A DNA stretch of 64,000 nt from Parabacteroides sp. FAFU027 (GTDB lineage: Bacteria; Bacteroidota; Bacteroidia; Bacteroidales; UBA7332). The position numbers and the translations under genes are program-made. A model generated the notes under the pieces. The model did not search any database and was not told the DNA's origin. It saw nothing but the letters and a program-made list of their open reading frames with translations. Positions 34,834 through 43,850 of the stretch are shown piece by piece. Location of the stretch: the NCBI RefSeq assembly GCF_022808675.1, contig NZ_JAKZKV010000007.1:186001-250000 (forward strand). The letters are read 5' to 3'. Within the stretch, counting starts at the first letter, position 1, and every line of letters starts with the position of its first letter.

Positions 34834-36381
34834 ATGAAGAAAGACCGCCTACTCTGGGCTGATGACGAAATAGATTTGCTCAAACCCTACGTTTTTTTTC
34901 TGGAAGAAAAAGGGTATGAAGTAGTAACGGCTTCTAACGGTCGCGATGCCATAGACCTTTGCAGGGAGGAGAACTTTGATATGATTTTCCTCGATGAAAA
35001 CATGCCCGGCCTGAGCGGTCTGGAAACACTGGCCCGTATCAAAGAGATCAATCCCTCGGTACCCATCGTGATGATTACCAAAAGCGAAGAGGAAAACATC
35101 ATGAATCAGGCTATCGGTAGTAAAATAGCCGATTATCTGATCAAACCGGTCAATCCGAATCAAATCCTGATGAGTATCAAAAAATACGTACACAAAAAGG
35201 AGATTATTTCGGAAACCACCACCCACAGCTACCAACAGGAATTTAACAAAATAGGAATGCAAATTAACGACTCATTCACCTATTTTGACTGGATGATGGT
35301 GTATAAAAAACTGGTTTATTGGGAACTGGAGCTTGAACAGGCGCAAAACAACATGGATGACCTGCTCAAAATGCAGAAAAAAGAGGCCAATTCGGCTTTT
35401 GCCAAGTTTATCAAAAACAACTACGAATCGTGGATTCTCAATCCGGATACCCGTCCGATGATGAGTCCTGACCTCTTCAAACGCCGAGTTTTCCCAATCC
35501 TCGACGAAGGTGAAAAACTATTTTTCATTCTGATTGATAACTTTCGTCTAGACCAGTGGAATGTAATTAAAGGTCACCTGGCTGAATACTTCAACTTTGA
35601 AGAAGAGCTGTATTATAGCATTTTACCAACTGCAACCCAATATGCCCGTAACGCAATTTTTTCAGGATTGATGCCTTTGCAAATTCAAAAGATGTTCCCT
35701 GAGCTTTGGGTGGATGAGGAGGAAGAAGAGGGTAAGAACCTGAATGAATCACCGTTGATTCAGACCCAAATTGAGCGTTTCCGTAAAAAATATACTTTCT
35801 CTTATCACAAAGTCAATGACTCCCAGTTTGGCGAACGGATGCTACAAAACTTATCCGAACTGGAAAAAAGTCAATTGAATGTTGTAGTGCTCAACTTTAT
35901 AGATATGCTATCCCATGCCCGCACAGAATCAAAAATGATCCGTGAATTGGCAGCATCTGAAGCGGCATATCGTTCTCTGACTGAGTCTTGGTTCAAACAT
36001 TCTTTTGCCTCAGATATGTTCCGCATTCTGGCAGAAAAAGGATATAAGGTGATCATCACCACTGACCACGGAACCATTCGGGTAGAAAACCCGATAAAAG
36101 TTGTGGGTGACAGAAACACTAACACAAACCTGCGTTACAAAGTAGGTAAGAACTTGAACTATAACTACAAACAGGTATATGAAATCAAGAATCCGGAAAA
36201 ACTGGGGCTACCGGCTCCAAATGTAAGTTCGACCTACATCTATGCGATGAACGACGATTTCTTTGCCTACCCCAACAATTACAACTATTACGCAGGATAT
36301 TACAAAAACACGTTCCAGCACGGAGGAATCTCAATGGAAGAGATGTTGATTCCATTTATCACATTAGAACCTAAAAAATAG
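34834..36381 (+). CDS. porX: PorX-type response regulator with PglZ domain
   Basis: A 515-residue fusion of an N-terminal receiver domain and a PglZ, alkaline-phosphatase-fold domain. The receiver has the acidic pair in WADDE (residues 10-11), the phosphoacceptor Asp54 in FLDENMPG and Lys in LIKPVNP. The PglZ part carries metal-site motifs VLNFIDMLSHAR, TTDHGTI and FQHGGISMEEM. PorX in Porphyromonas regulates type IX secretion, is paired with kinase PorY and acts with an ECF sigma factor; its PglZ domain cleaves oligoadenylates. No porY is visible. It lies 56 bp after the SprE-like gene and just 3 bp before tsaE. Confidence 0.94.
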   Translation: MKKDRLLWADDEIDLLKPYVFFLEEKGYEVVTASNGRDAIDLCREENFDMIFLDENMPGLSGLETLARIKEINPSVPIVMITKSEEENIMNQAIGSKIADYLIKPVNPNQILMSIKKYVHKKEIISETTTHSYQQEFNKIGMQINDSFTYFDWMMVYKKLVYWELELEQAQNNMDDLLKMQKKEANSAFAKFIKNNYESWILNPDTRPMMSPDLFKRRVFPILDEGEKLFFILIDNFRLDQWNVIKGHLAEYFNFEEELYYSILPTATQYARNAIFSGLMPLQIQKMFPELWVDEEEEEGKNLNESPLIQTQIERFRKKYTFSYHKVNDSQFGERMLQNLSELEKSQLNVVVLNFIDMLSHARTESKMIRELAASEAAYRSLTESWFKHSFASDMFRILAEKGYKVIITTDHGTIRVENPIKVVGDRNTNTNLRYKVGKNLNYNYKQVYEIKNPEKLGLPAPNVSSTYIYAMNDDFFAYPNNYNYYAGYYKNTFQHGGISMEEMLIPFITLEPKK

Positions 36382-36384
36382 ACG

Positions 36385-36804
36385 ATGCAAATTAAAATTT
36401 CAGACCTCGGCCAGATACACGAAGCGGCGCGCACCTTCATCGAAAATATGGGCGATGATACTGTCTTTGCCTTTTATGGCGATATGGGGGCAGGAAAAAC
36501 AACCTTCATCAAAGCCATCTGCGAAGAGCTGAATGTGGATGATGTAATCAACTCCCCTACTTTTGCGATTATCAACGAATACCGCTCGGGAACAGGAGAA
36601 CTGATTTACCATTTCGATTTCTACCGCATAAACAAGATTGAGGAAGCATACGATTTGGGTTACGATGATTATTTCTATAGCGGAGCCCTCTGTTTTATCG
36701 AATGGCCCGAAAAGGTGGAAGAATTATTACCCGGAGATTGTGTTCCGGTGACTATAAAGGTCAATGAAAACGGAAGCCGTACCGTTCAGGTCGGTGAAAA
36801 ATAA
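36385..36804 (+). CDS. tsaE: tRNA t6A biosynthesis ATPase TsaE
   Basis: A small P-loop ATPase that supports the TsaB-TsaD complex in threonylcarbamoyl transfer to tRNA. The 139-residue protein shows Walker [12 protein letters not shown] (about residues 32-42), the [10 protein letters not shown] switch region and HFDFYRI. Its start is 3 bp after the porX stop, so it is cotranscribed with porX. Terminated by a bidirectional hairpin. Confidence 0.95.
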   Translation: MQIKISDLGQIHEAARTFIENMGDDTVFAFYGDMGAGKTTFIKAICEELNVDDVINSPTFAIINEYRSGTGELIYHFDFYRINKIEEAYDLGYDDYFYSGALCFIEWPEKVEELLPGDCVPVTIKVNENGSRTVQVGEK

Positions 36805-36850
36805 AAAAAGTGCCAATGATCGGTTCAAACGACATTGGCACTTTTCTTTT
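36804..36850. terminator. Bidirectional terminator, tsaE / ribD
   Basis: AAAAGTGCCAATG pairs with CATTGGCACTTTT around a loop of about 15 nt, with A-tract and T-tract on the two sides. It fills the 48-bp convergent gap. Confidence 0.9.
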
Positions 36851-36852
36851 CA

Positions 36853-37899
36853 TTACCATTTATTTCTGAAATACATCATTTCCGAAGTCAGGACTTTCTC
36901 TGTATAATCGGCTGCCCCACAGATTGAGGGCGCATAAACCCCTTCTCCAAAGCGAATATCCGCCACCTCCACCTGAGCCTCATCCCACAGATTGGCATTG
37001 ATAAATGCCTGTAGCAATTGCCGGCCGCCTTCCACCAACACCGATTGTATCTTGCGGTCATAAAGCGACTGAATAATCTGCTGTAACATCTCTTTTTCAA
37101 AGTCTATCCTTACATATTCACAACCGGACTTCGATGGATGCTCTTTTTCTGTAAATACAACGGTCAAAATCTTACCATCAAATAAATGATAATCGGATGG
37201 AATCCGGAGTTGACGATCAAGGACCAGTCTCACAGGATGGTTTCCGGTCCAGAAACGAACCGTAAGCGATGGATTATCATTAATCGCCGTATTGGTTCCG
37301 ACAAGGATCGACTGCACCTCAGAACGTAATTTATGTACGTGCATTCGCGTCAACTCGTTCGATATCGGAGTCGGACATACGGCATCCTGCTCGCATCTTT
37401 TTTTATCAATAAAAGCATCGCGGGTTTGCGCCCATTTCAAAACAATGTAAGGGCGTTTTTTCTCAAGAAAGCAGAAGAAAGCTTTATTCAATTCTCGGCA
37501 TTCGTCTTCTAACACACCGACATGCACTACGACGCCTGCATCCTGAAGCATCTTTACACCCCGTCCTGAAACTGCCGGAAACGGATCATAAGTACCAATA
37601 ATAACCCGTGGAATTTTTTTCTCAATAATCAACTTAGCACAAGGTGGAGTTTTCCCAAAATGTGAGCAGGGCTCCAGACTTACATACATGGTCGATTCTT
37701 TCAGCAACTCTTCATTTTTCACACTACGAACAGCTTCCACTTCGGCATGGGCACAACCACAAAGAGTATGATAACCTTCACCGATGACTTTTCCATTATG
37801 AACAATAACTGCTCCCACCATAGGGTTTGGTGCGGCCGTTGCCACGGCATTTGCAGCCAGTTGAAGGCAACGTTTCATATATTTTTCTTCGATTTGCAT
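36853..37899 (-). CDS. ribD: Bifunctional riboflavin deaminase/reductase
   Basis: Performs two riboflavin steps: deamination of diaminohydroxyphosphoribosylaminopyrimidine and NADPH reduction of the ribosyl side chain. The 348-residue protein has the zinc deaminase domain with CAHAEVEAV (near residue 50) and EPCSHFGKTPPC, then the reductase domain with KWAQTRDAFI, SILVGTNTAINDNPSLTVR and SVLVEGG. It is alone rather than in a rib cluster, and no FMN riboswitch is seen in the 86-bp gap upstream. The gap to the divergent prmC gene includes TATTTTTG on the minus strand (37936-37929), a possible -7 element. Confidence 0.95.
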   Translation of the reverse strand: MQIEEKYMKRCLQLAANAVATAAPNPMVGAVIVHNGKVIGEGYHTLCGCAHAEVEAVRSVKNEELLKESTMYVSLEPCSHFGKTPPCAKLIIEKKIPRVIIGTYDPFPAVSGRGVKMLQDAGVVVHVGVLEDECRELNKAFFCFLEKKRPYIVLKWAQTRDAFIDKKRCEQDAVCPTPISNELTRMHVHKLRSEVQSILVGTNTAINDNPSLTVRFWTGNHPVRLVLDRQLRIPSDYHLFDGKILTVVFTEKEHPSKSGCEYVRIDFEKEMLQQIIQSLYDRKIQSVLVEGGRQLLQAFINANLWDEAQVEVADIRFGEGVYAPSICGAADYTEKVLTSEMMYFRNKW

Positions 37900-37954
37900 T
37901 TCGTTTCCTGTTTAGTCTTTTCCGTTATCAAAAATATTCACGCGCTTTATTTTG

Positions 37955-37962
37955 TATCTTTG
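37955..37962 (+). promoter_or_regulatory. Probable -7 element of prmC
   Basis: TATCTTTG matches TAnnTTTG and lies 23 bp upstream of the prmC start. No clear -33 TTTG is seen at 19-21 bp upstream, so the promoter may be weak. Confidence 0.55.
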
Positions 37963-37985
37963 CCAAGCTTACAACAATTATTTCG

Positions 37986-38846
37986 ATGAAACAGATTTTC
38001 GAACAAGCCCGCATTTTACTACACGATATTTATCCTGAAAAAGAGATTGAAGCATTGGTCAAACAACTTCTGCAGAAGGTATGCAACCAAAGCCGCACCA
38101 ATATTCTGATATACAAAAATAGGGATTTATTGTTGGAAAATAGAGAGGATGTAATGCAAATGCTAAGCCGCCTCAAAACCGGAGAACCCATCCAATACAT
38201 TCTGGGAGAAACGGAGTTTTATGGTTCTATGTTTAAAGTAGCCCCCGGAGTATTGATTCCTCGTCCTGAAACAGAAGAACTTGTCGAGCTTATTATCCGG
38301 GAAAATAAGGCCGCAGGGCTTGCTGTTCTGGATATTGGCACCGGTAGCGGCTGCATTGCGATTTCCCTGGCAAAGAATATGAACCAGGCAAGTGTAGAAG
38401 CCTGGGATATTTCCGAAGATGCTTTAGCCATTGCATCAGGGAATAACCAATTAAGCAGAACCAACGTTACATTCCGCCAGGTAGATGTACTCAATCTGAC
38501 CGTTGAGCAGATGTCTGCAAAATTCGACATCATTGTCAGTAATCCTCCTTATGTTTGCGAAGAAGAAGCTGAAGCCATGCACGTCAATGTGATGGAGTTT
38601 GAACCCCACATAGCGCTTTTTGTACCCGATAAAAATCCGCTTTTATTTTACAGGAAAATTGCAGAGTCAGGTCTTTCCCTGTTGAATCCGAGAGGAAAAA
38701 TATACTTTGAAATAAATGAGCGTTTCGGATCAATGACGGCCAATATGTTAGCGGAACTGAGTTATTCAAATGCAGAAGTCATCAAAGATATCTTCGGGAA
38801 AGACCGAATCGTGATGGCTCAGATTAATCTGCCGGCTCATCAATGA
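37986..38846 (+). CDS. prmC: Peptide chain release factor N5-glutamine methyltransferase
   Basis: Methylates the glutamine of the GGQ motif in release factors. The 286-residue protein has the N-terminal helical domain, SAM motif VLDIGTGSGCIAISLA near residue 118 and catalytic NPPY in IIVSNPPYV near residue 186. I chose ATG at 37986; the longer frame to 37827 runs back through the ribD start and lacks family similarity. Its last 23 bp overlap the end of the convergent Rrf2 gene, which is unusual and rules out a separate terminator between them. Confidence 0.94.
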   Translation: MKQIFEQARILLHDIYPEKEIEALVKQLLQKVCNQSRTNILIYKNRDLLLENREDVMQMLSRLKTGEPIQYILGETEFYGSMFKVAPGVLIPRPETEELVELIIRENKAAGLAVLDIGTGSGCIAISLAKNMNQASVEAWDISEDALAIASGNNQLSRTNVTFRQVDVLNLTVEQMSAKFDIIVSNPPYVCEEEAEAMHVNVMEFEPHIALFVPDKNPLLFYRKIAESGLSLLNPRGKIYFEINERFGSMTANMLAELSYSNAEVIKDIFGKDRIVMAQINLPAHQ

Positions 38847-39264
38847 TTGAAGCCCTTGCCTCTCTCTTATCAAGAAAATCCTGAAGAGTAAATGAGTGAA
38901 AATAATCGGCAATCATATCATTCAGATTTCCCCAGAAGAGCTTCACATCACAGATCGCGTCATTCTTGCAGTCGAAATCCTTTGCACAACAATCTACAAC
39001 GCAAATTTCATCATCAAAAGCTTGATAGACATCCATCATCGTAATTTCCTGCGGAGGCCGGGTCAGGATATACCCACTCTTCTTTCCTTTAACATTGCAA
39101 ATCAGGTTAGCTTTTTTCAAAGCATGGATAATAGCATCCAGATATTTCACAGAAATAAGCTGGTTTCTGGCAATATCCTTTTGTAATACTCCTTGCCCAG
39201 AATCACCCATCGATATCTCCAACATTGTCCGGATACCGTAACGGATACGTGTATTAAACTTCAT
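38824..39264 (-). CDS. Rrf2-family regulator with IscR-like cysteine triad
   Basis: A 146-residue winged-helix repressor. The N-terminal helix-turn-helix covers residues about 10-65 (QKDIARNQLISVKYLDAII). Cysteines fall at 88, 92, 93, 99 and 105; the set C93-x5-C99-x5-C105 has the spacing of the 2Fe-2S ligands of E. coli IscR (92, 98, 104). It may therefore sense iron-sulfur status, oxygen or nitric oxide. No isc or suf genes are adjacent, so targets are unknown. The ATG at 39264 gives the usual Rrf2 N-terminus; TATCTTTG on the minus strand (39296-39289) is a probable -7 element. The 3' end overlaps prmC. Confidence 0.87.
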   Translation of the reverse strand: MKFNTRIRYGIRTMLEISMGDSGQGVLQKDIARNQLISVKYLDAIIHALKKANLICNVKGKKSGYILTRPPQEITMMDVYQAFDDEICVVDCCAKDFDCKNDAICDVKLFWGNLNDMIADYFHSFTLQDFLDKREARASIIDEPAD

Positions 39265-39412
39265 CAATTCTATTTTTAATATCTCTTGCAAAGATACTGA
39301 AATGTAACCGATTAACTCTCACAATCAGCCGCTCCTTTTTCAAACATATTTGCTTAGTTCCTAAAATCATAATCAAAAAAGCATACAGGAATTTTAGGTA
39401 AAATCAGATTAT

Positions 39413-39448
39413 AAGAAAACCGCCTCCGAAAAGAATTCGAAAGCGGCT
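39413..39448 (-). terminator. Intrinsic terminator after rpoD
   Basis: On the minus strand CCGCTTTCGAA pairs with TTCGGAGGCGG, counting two G-U pairs, around a 5-nt loop and is followed by TTTTCTT. Confidence 0.85.
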
Positions 39449-39475
39449 CCTATAAATATTACACCAAATAATTTT

Positions 39476-40336
39476 TTATCCTAAATAGCCTTTCAGCAAT
39501 TTACTGCGTGAGCTTTGGCGCAAACGACGAATCGCTTTTTCTTTAATCTGACGCACACGCTCACGGGTCAAACCAAATTTATCACCAATCTCTTCCAATG
39601 TCATCTCCTGCATACCGATACCGAAGAACATCTTGATTATATCACTTTCACGTTCGGTCAGAGTAGAAAGGGCACGGTCAATCTCTTTTGCTAACGATTC
39701 GTTAATCAGAGAACGGTCAGCGATAGGAGAATCATCATTTACCAATACATCAAGCAGACTGTTATCTTCACCTTCAACGAAAGGAGCATCTACCGAAATA
39801 TGACGACCGGAAACCTTCATGGTATCCGAAATTTTATCCACAGGGATATCCAATTCATCAGCAAGCTCTTCCGGTGATGGTTTACGCTCGTTTTCCTGCT
39901 CGAATTTAGAAAATGCCTTGCTGATTTTATTCAAAGAACCGACCTGATTCAATGGCAGACGAACAATACGTGACTGCTCAGCCAATGCCTGAAGGATAGA
40001 CTGACGAATCCACCATACAGCATATGAGATAAATTTAAAACCTCTGGTTTCATCAAATTTTTCAGCAGCTTTAATCAAGCCTAAGTTACCTTCATTAATC
40101 AAGTCTGGCAAACTTAACCCCTGATTTTGATACTGTTTTGCTACAGATACTACAAAGCGAAGGTTTGCCCGTGTCAACTTTTCCAAAGCGACGCGGTCGC
40201 CTTTTTTGATGCGTTGAGCAAGTTCTACCTCTTCTTCTACAGTAATCAGGTCTTCGCGTCCAATCTCCTGGAGATATTTATCCAAAGAGGCACTTTCCCT
40301 GTTCGTAATTGACTTTGTGATCTTAAGCTGTCTCAT
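39476..40336 (-). CDS. rpoD: Primary RNA polymerase sigma factor (sigma-ABfr type)
   Basis: The housekeeping sigma factor of Bacteroidota, 286 residues and lacking region 1.1. It shows region 1.2 ([16 protein letters not shown]), region 2 with the -10-binding [21 protein letters not shown], region 3, and region 4 with the helix-turn-helix [29 protein letters not shown]. This factor recognises the TTTG / TAnnTTTG promoters seen throughout the window. Its own upstream region has TATCTTTG on the minus strand (40366-40359) without a good -33 box. Confidence 0.96.
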   Translation of the reverse strand: MRQLKITKSITNRESASLDKYLQEIGREDLITVEEEVELAQRIKKGDRVALEKLTRANLRFVVSVAKQYQNQGLSLPDLINEGNLGLIKAAEKFDETRGFKFISYAVWWIRQSILQALAEQSRIVRLPLNQVGSLNKISKAFSKFEQENERKPSPEELADELDIPVDKISDTMKVSGRHISVDAPFVEGEDNSLLDVLVNDDSPIADRSLINESLAKEIDRALSTLTERESDIIKMFFGIGMQEMTLEEIGDKFGLTRERVRQIKEKAIRRLRQSSRSKLLKGYLG

Positions 40337-40399
40337 TATCCTAAAAATTTTTAGCGTGCAAAGATAGTCATTTTCGACTAATTACGCGCATATAAGTTT

Positions 40400-40437
40400 T
40401 AAAAAAGGAAGCATCACGTTTCCGTTAGCTTCCTTTC
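40400..40437 (-). terminator. Intrinsic terminator downstream of degP
   Basis: On the minus strand AAAGGAAGC pairs with GCTTCCTTT around a 15-nt loop, followed by TTTAAAAC. It lies about 140 bp past the degP stop, leaving a long 3' untranslated segment, and just upstream of the rpoD promoter region. Confidence 0.75.
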
Positions 40438-40577
40438 AATCAATAACCTTACTACTAAACAGTATAAACAACCTTTTGTTTACCTTTAAAACTAAATTTA
40501 ATACCTGTCTGTCTGAAATTACAAACTGCTATAAATCAGACGACGATTAATTGTTTTCACTGCATGGCTCAAACGGT

Positions 40578-42053
40578 TTATTCGGACAAATCAATGGCAT
40601 AATAGGTAGTTTTTCCATTCGGATAAACACCGACGATGAAAAGCGCCTGTTCACCGCTGTTTCCGCTCATTACACGCGAAGCAACTTTATCCACATCTTC
40701 CTTACTTTCAATTTTGGTATCATTAATTTTGAGAATCACGAATCCTCTTCTGATTCCAGCCTCCTGAAATTTACCTTTCGACAAATCAGATACCTGAACT
40801 CCGGAATTTATGCCCAGTTGCTTTTTCAATTCAGCAGAAAGCGGTTTAAATGCAGCACCCAGGACTTCTGTTCCGGCTTCTTTTACAACAGCCGTATTTC
40901 CCTGTTTATTACGTAGTGTCACGGAGAAATCTTTTTCGTCCTTACCCCGCATTACGGTAATCTTCACTTTATCACCCGGACGATAACGGCTGATTTGTTC
41001 CTGCAGTTCAGAACCGCTCTTAATCTTAGTGTTATTTACCGCAACAATTACGTCTTTCTCTTTGATTCCGGCCTCCATAGCTGCGCTTCGTTCTGTAACT
41101 TTAGAAACAAAAGCTCCTTCGTTGACATGCAGGTCGTATTTTTTTACGACTTCATCGGTTACGGTTCCCATTTCCACACCCAGTAAAGCACGCTGTACGG
41201 TTCCATACTGTTTAATATCAGCAACGACCTTACTTACAATAGTCACAGGGACAGCAAAAGAGTAGCCAGCATAATTACCGGTTTGTGACGCAATTGCAGT
41301 GTTGATACCCACTAGCTCACCCTTCGTATTTACAAGAGCGCCACCACTGTTTCCAGGATTTACCGCAGCATCGGTCTGGATAAAGGATTCAATCTTCATA
41401 CTACCATTGGAAGGCATGATTCCTTGTCTGGCTTTTGCGCTGACAATACCTGCCGTCACCGTGGAAGTCAGATTAAAGGGATTACCTACAGCAAGCACCC
41501 ATTCTCCGACTTTCAGATTCTCTGAATCGCCAAACGGAATCGTTGGCAAATCTTTTTCATCAATCTTTATCAGGGCAATATCTGTAGCCGGATCAGTTCC
41601 GATCAGCTTCGCTTTATACGAACGGTTGTTGTTCAACGTGACATCAAGTTCATCGGAACCCTCTACCACGTGATTGTTGGTCACAATATAACCATCAGAT
41701 GAAATAATCACGCCGGAGCCAAATCCGACCTGTGGTTGTGGTTGCACCTGCTGCTGTCCTCTTTCGCCAAAAAAGAAATCAAAGAAAGGATCTGAAGGCA
41801 TCGTATATCCCTTCTTCATCGCTGTTGCCTTGATGTGAACAACGGCATGTACGGAATTTTCGGCTGCTACCGTAAAATCGGTAGGTACAGCCGGAGCGGC
41901 ATTCATGGAAGCTAAGCTTACCGGCAAGGAGTACCCTTCGCTGTTGAAAGCTCGTTCCTTTTTCATCATGTAAGAGTATGCACCCAATGTTACTCCCGAA
42001 CTGAGGAGGGCCACTGAAACTATGCCCAACCAGTGTTTTGCATTCTGTCTCAT
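40578..42053 (-). CDS. DegP/HtrA-family periplasmic serine protease
   Basis: A periplasmic quality-control protease and chaperone of the Do family. The 491-residue protein starts with a single hydrophobic signal or anchor (residues about 8-28). The catalytic triad is visible: His in VTNNHVVEG, Asp in ATDIALIKID and Ser in NPGNSGGALV. Two PDZ domains follow (about residues 285-375 and 395-490). FFGERGQQQVQPQPQ near residue 90 is the LA-loop region. It is monocistronic, with a 351-bp divergent region upstream. Confidence 0.94.
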   Translation of the reverse strand: MRQNAKHWLGIVSVALLSSGVTLGAYSYMMKKERAFNSEGYSLPVSLASMNAAPAVPTDFTVAAENSVHAVVHIKATAMKKGYTMPSDPFFDFFFGERGQQQVQPQPQVGFGSGVIISSDGYIVTNNHVVEGSDELDVTLNNNRSYKAKLIGTDPATDIALIKIDEKDLPTIPFGDSENLKVGEWVLAVGNPFNLTSTVTAGIVSAKARQGIMPSNGSMKIESFIQTDAAVNPGNSGGALVNTKGELVGINTAIASQTGNYAGYSFAVPVTIVSKVVADIKQYGTVQRALLGVEMGTVTDEVVKKYDLHVNEGAFVSKVTERSAAMEAGIKEKDVIVAVNNTKIKSGSELQEQISRYRPGDKVKITVMRGKDEKDFSVTLRNKQGNTAVVKEAGTEVLGAAFKPLSAELKKQLGINSGVQVSDLSKGKFQEAGIRRGFVILKINDTKIESKEDVDKVASRVMSGNSGEQALFIVGVYPNGKTTYYAIDLSE

Positions 42054-42404
42054 TTTCTAAGTCATTTAATTGTTAATCCTAAACGTTAATTTAACGGTTC
42101 AACTGTTAGTTTTGTTGCAAACACCATTCTGAAAATTGCGTTTTCGACTCATTTTAAGCACATTTAACCGGTACGATTTATTCTGCAAATGGATTTAACA
42201 GATAAAAGGCTGTTTTTGACTCCCTATTGAGTAAAAATGACATGCTATAGAACTCATTTCTGACAAAATGTACTTACTAGCTATTTTCTGACAAAATTGC
42301 AGAGGTGGCTTTAAAAAGCTTTCCGAAAACATTTTCGTACATTTGCTTTCTCAATAAACCAGTTTAAGACGAAATCGTCTTATTCAACCTATATCATTAA
42401 AACA
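42054..42404. other. Divergent intergenic region, degP / acetyltransferase
   Basis: No gene is seen. TACATTTG (42338-42345) is a -7-type element reading toward 42405. The 13-mer TTTCTGACAAAAT occurs twice, at 42257 and 42285, 28 bp apart, which suggests paired operator sites. The degP promoter must also lie here but no clear consensus was found on the minus strand. Confidence 0.5.
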
Positions 42405-42980
42405 ATGGCGAATTACTTTGTTCATGAAACTGCAATCATTGATGCCGGTTGTCAAATCGGCCCCGAGAGCCGTATCTGGCATTTTTCCCATATCATGAGT
42501 GATGCTATCATCGGAAAAAGATGCAACATCGGCCAAAATGTCTTTATCGCGTCCGGGGTGAAAATCGGGAATGGCGTGAAGATCCAGAATAACGTGTCAC
42601 TCTATTCCGGAGTGATTTGCGAAGATGATGTGTTTCTGGGACCTTCGTGCGTCTTTACCAACGTAACGAATCCGAGGAGTTTCATCAACCGGAAAGAAGA
42701 ATTTCGCACCACGTACATTGAAAAAGGAGCTACCATCGGTGCCAATGCAACAATCGTTTGCGGTAACCGCATCGGAGCCTATGCGTTAATCGGGGCTGGA
42801 AGTGTGGTCACGAAAGATATTCCGCCATACTCACTCTGGACTGGTAATCCGGCCCGACAATGCGGCTGGGTAAGCAAAAACGGACACAAACTTGAATTTG
42901 ACGCGAAAGGAATTGCCTTTTGCCCGGAAACGCAGGAAAAATATTTATTGAAGAACCATCAGGTGAGTCCGGTTGAATAA
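42405..42980 (+). CDS. Left-handed beta-helix sugar N-acetyltransferase (WbpD/WlbB-like)
   Basis: A 191-residue hexapeptide-repeat acetyltransferase that probably acetylates a UDP-3-amino-sugar from acetyl-CoA for O-antigen or capsule. Repeats run from residue about 12 to 145 (IIGKRCNIGQNVFIASGVKIGNGVKIQNNV in part), with the family motif VFLGPSCVFTNVTNPRS and the CoA-side ATIGANATIVCG. The closest known relatives by pattern are WlbB/WbpD, but the dehydrogenase and aminotransferase of that pathway are not adjacent. The PHP phosphatase gene follows 34 bp downstream. Confidence 0.85.
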   Translation: MANYFVHETAIIDAGCQIGPESRIWHFSHIMSDAIIGKRCNIGQNVFIASGVKIGNGVKIQNNVSLYSGVICEDDVFLGPSCVFTNVTNPRSFINRKEEFRTTYIEKGATIGANATIVCGNRIGAYALIGAGSVVTKDIPPYSLWTGNPARQCGWVSKNGHKLEFDAKGIAFCPETQEKYLLKNHQVSPVE

Positions 42981-43014
42981 CCTCTCACTGCACTCAAATC
43001 TATTGTCACTGATT

Positions 43015-43749
43015 ATGTTTGGAATTTTCAAAAGTAAAAAGCAAACCGCATTACAACCTATCGGATTCAAAACCGATGTGCATGCTCATATCCTGCCCGG
43101 CATTGACGATGGAGCCGATAACCTGGAAGAATCTCTGGAGCTCATCCGCAGCCTGAAGACGCTGGGCATAGAACGCGTCATTGCCACTCCGCATATCACA
43201 GAGGAGGTTTTTCCCAACGAGAAGAAGACGATTGGCGAAGCCTACCAGCAATTGCGTACGGCTCTTGATGCCGAGGGAATTCAGTTTGACGTAAAGTATT
43301 CAGCTGAATACCGTTTGGACGGCAATTTTCTGTCACATTGGGAAAGAAACGACCTGATTCCATTTCCCAAAAATTTTCTGTTGATTGAAAACTCCTATCT
43401 GCAACCCTACTGGAGATTGGAAGAGACAATATTTGAGCTGCATCTGGCCGGATATAAGCCGATACTGGCCCATCCGGAACGCTATACCTATTACCACAAC
43501 GACTTTGCCGTCTTTGATAAATTGCACGCTTTGAATTGCAAATTCCAAGTGAATATCCTTTCGCTGGCGGGAGTATATGGTAAAGAGGTGAAGAAAACCG
43601 CCCTGCATTTGCTCAACAAAGGCTACATTAACTTCCTCGCAACTGATGTGCATCACATGCGGCATATCAAAGCAATGGAAGAATTCCTGCAAACGTCGGA
43701 GTTTGAAAAGATATCTGCAAAACTGAATCTACTGAACGATACCTTGTAA
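43015..43749 (+). CDS. CpsB/YwqE-type PHP-domain phosphatase
   Basis: A 244-residue metal-dependent phosphatase of the PHP fold; CpsB/YwqE enzymes remove phosphate from tyrosine kinases that control polysaccharide export. Metal ligands lie in KTDVHAHILPGIDDGA (about residues 20-35), ATPHITEEVFPN, ILAHPERY and ATDVHHM. I chose ATG at 43015; a TTG at 42973 overlaps the preceding stop. Cotranscription with the acetyltransferase points to surface polysaccharide. No partner kinase is in view. Confidence 0.88.
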   Translation: MFGIFKSKKQTALQPIGFKTDVHAHILPGIDDGADNLEESLELIRSLKTLGIERVIATPHITEEVFPNEKKTIGEAYQQLRTALDAEGIQFDVKYSAEYRLDGNFLSHWERNDLIPFPKNFLLIENSYLQPYWRLEETIFELHLAGYKPILAHPERYTYYHNDFAVFDKLHALNCKFQVNILSLAGVYGKEVKKTALHLLNKGYINFLATDVHHMRHIKAMEEFLQTSEFEKISAKLNLLNDTL

Positions 43750-43755
43750 TTTTTA

Positions 43756-43850
43756 TATCACAGAGGACTTTTGAAAACAAACAGAGAGCCACAGAGAAGT
43801 AAAAACTCTGTGGCTCTCTGTGCATAATCTCTATTGTCCTTTGTGACATC
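43756..43850. repeat. Nested inverted repeat between the PHP phosphatase and MFS genes
   Basis: An inner perfect 16-bp pair, ACAGAGAGCCACAGAG and CTCTGTGGCTCTCTGT, is enclosed by an outer pair TCACAGAGGAC and GTCCTTTGTGA (one mismatch). Together they fill almost the whole convergent gap and may terminate both transcripts. The architecture is like that of the menE-fmt gap. Confidence 0.8.

Noticed and set aside
37740-37900. FMN riboswitch upstream of ribD
   Set aside because: The gap is only 86 bp and lacks the conserved RFN core; nothing there suggests an aptamer.
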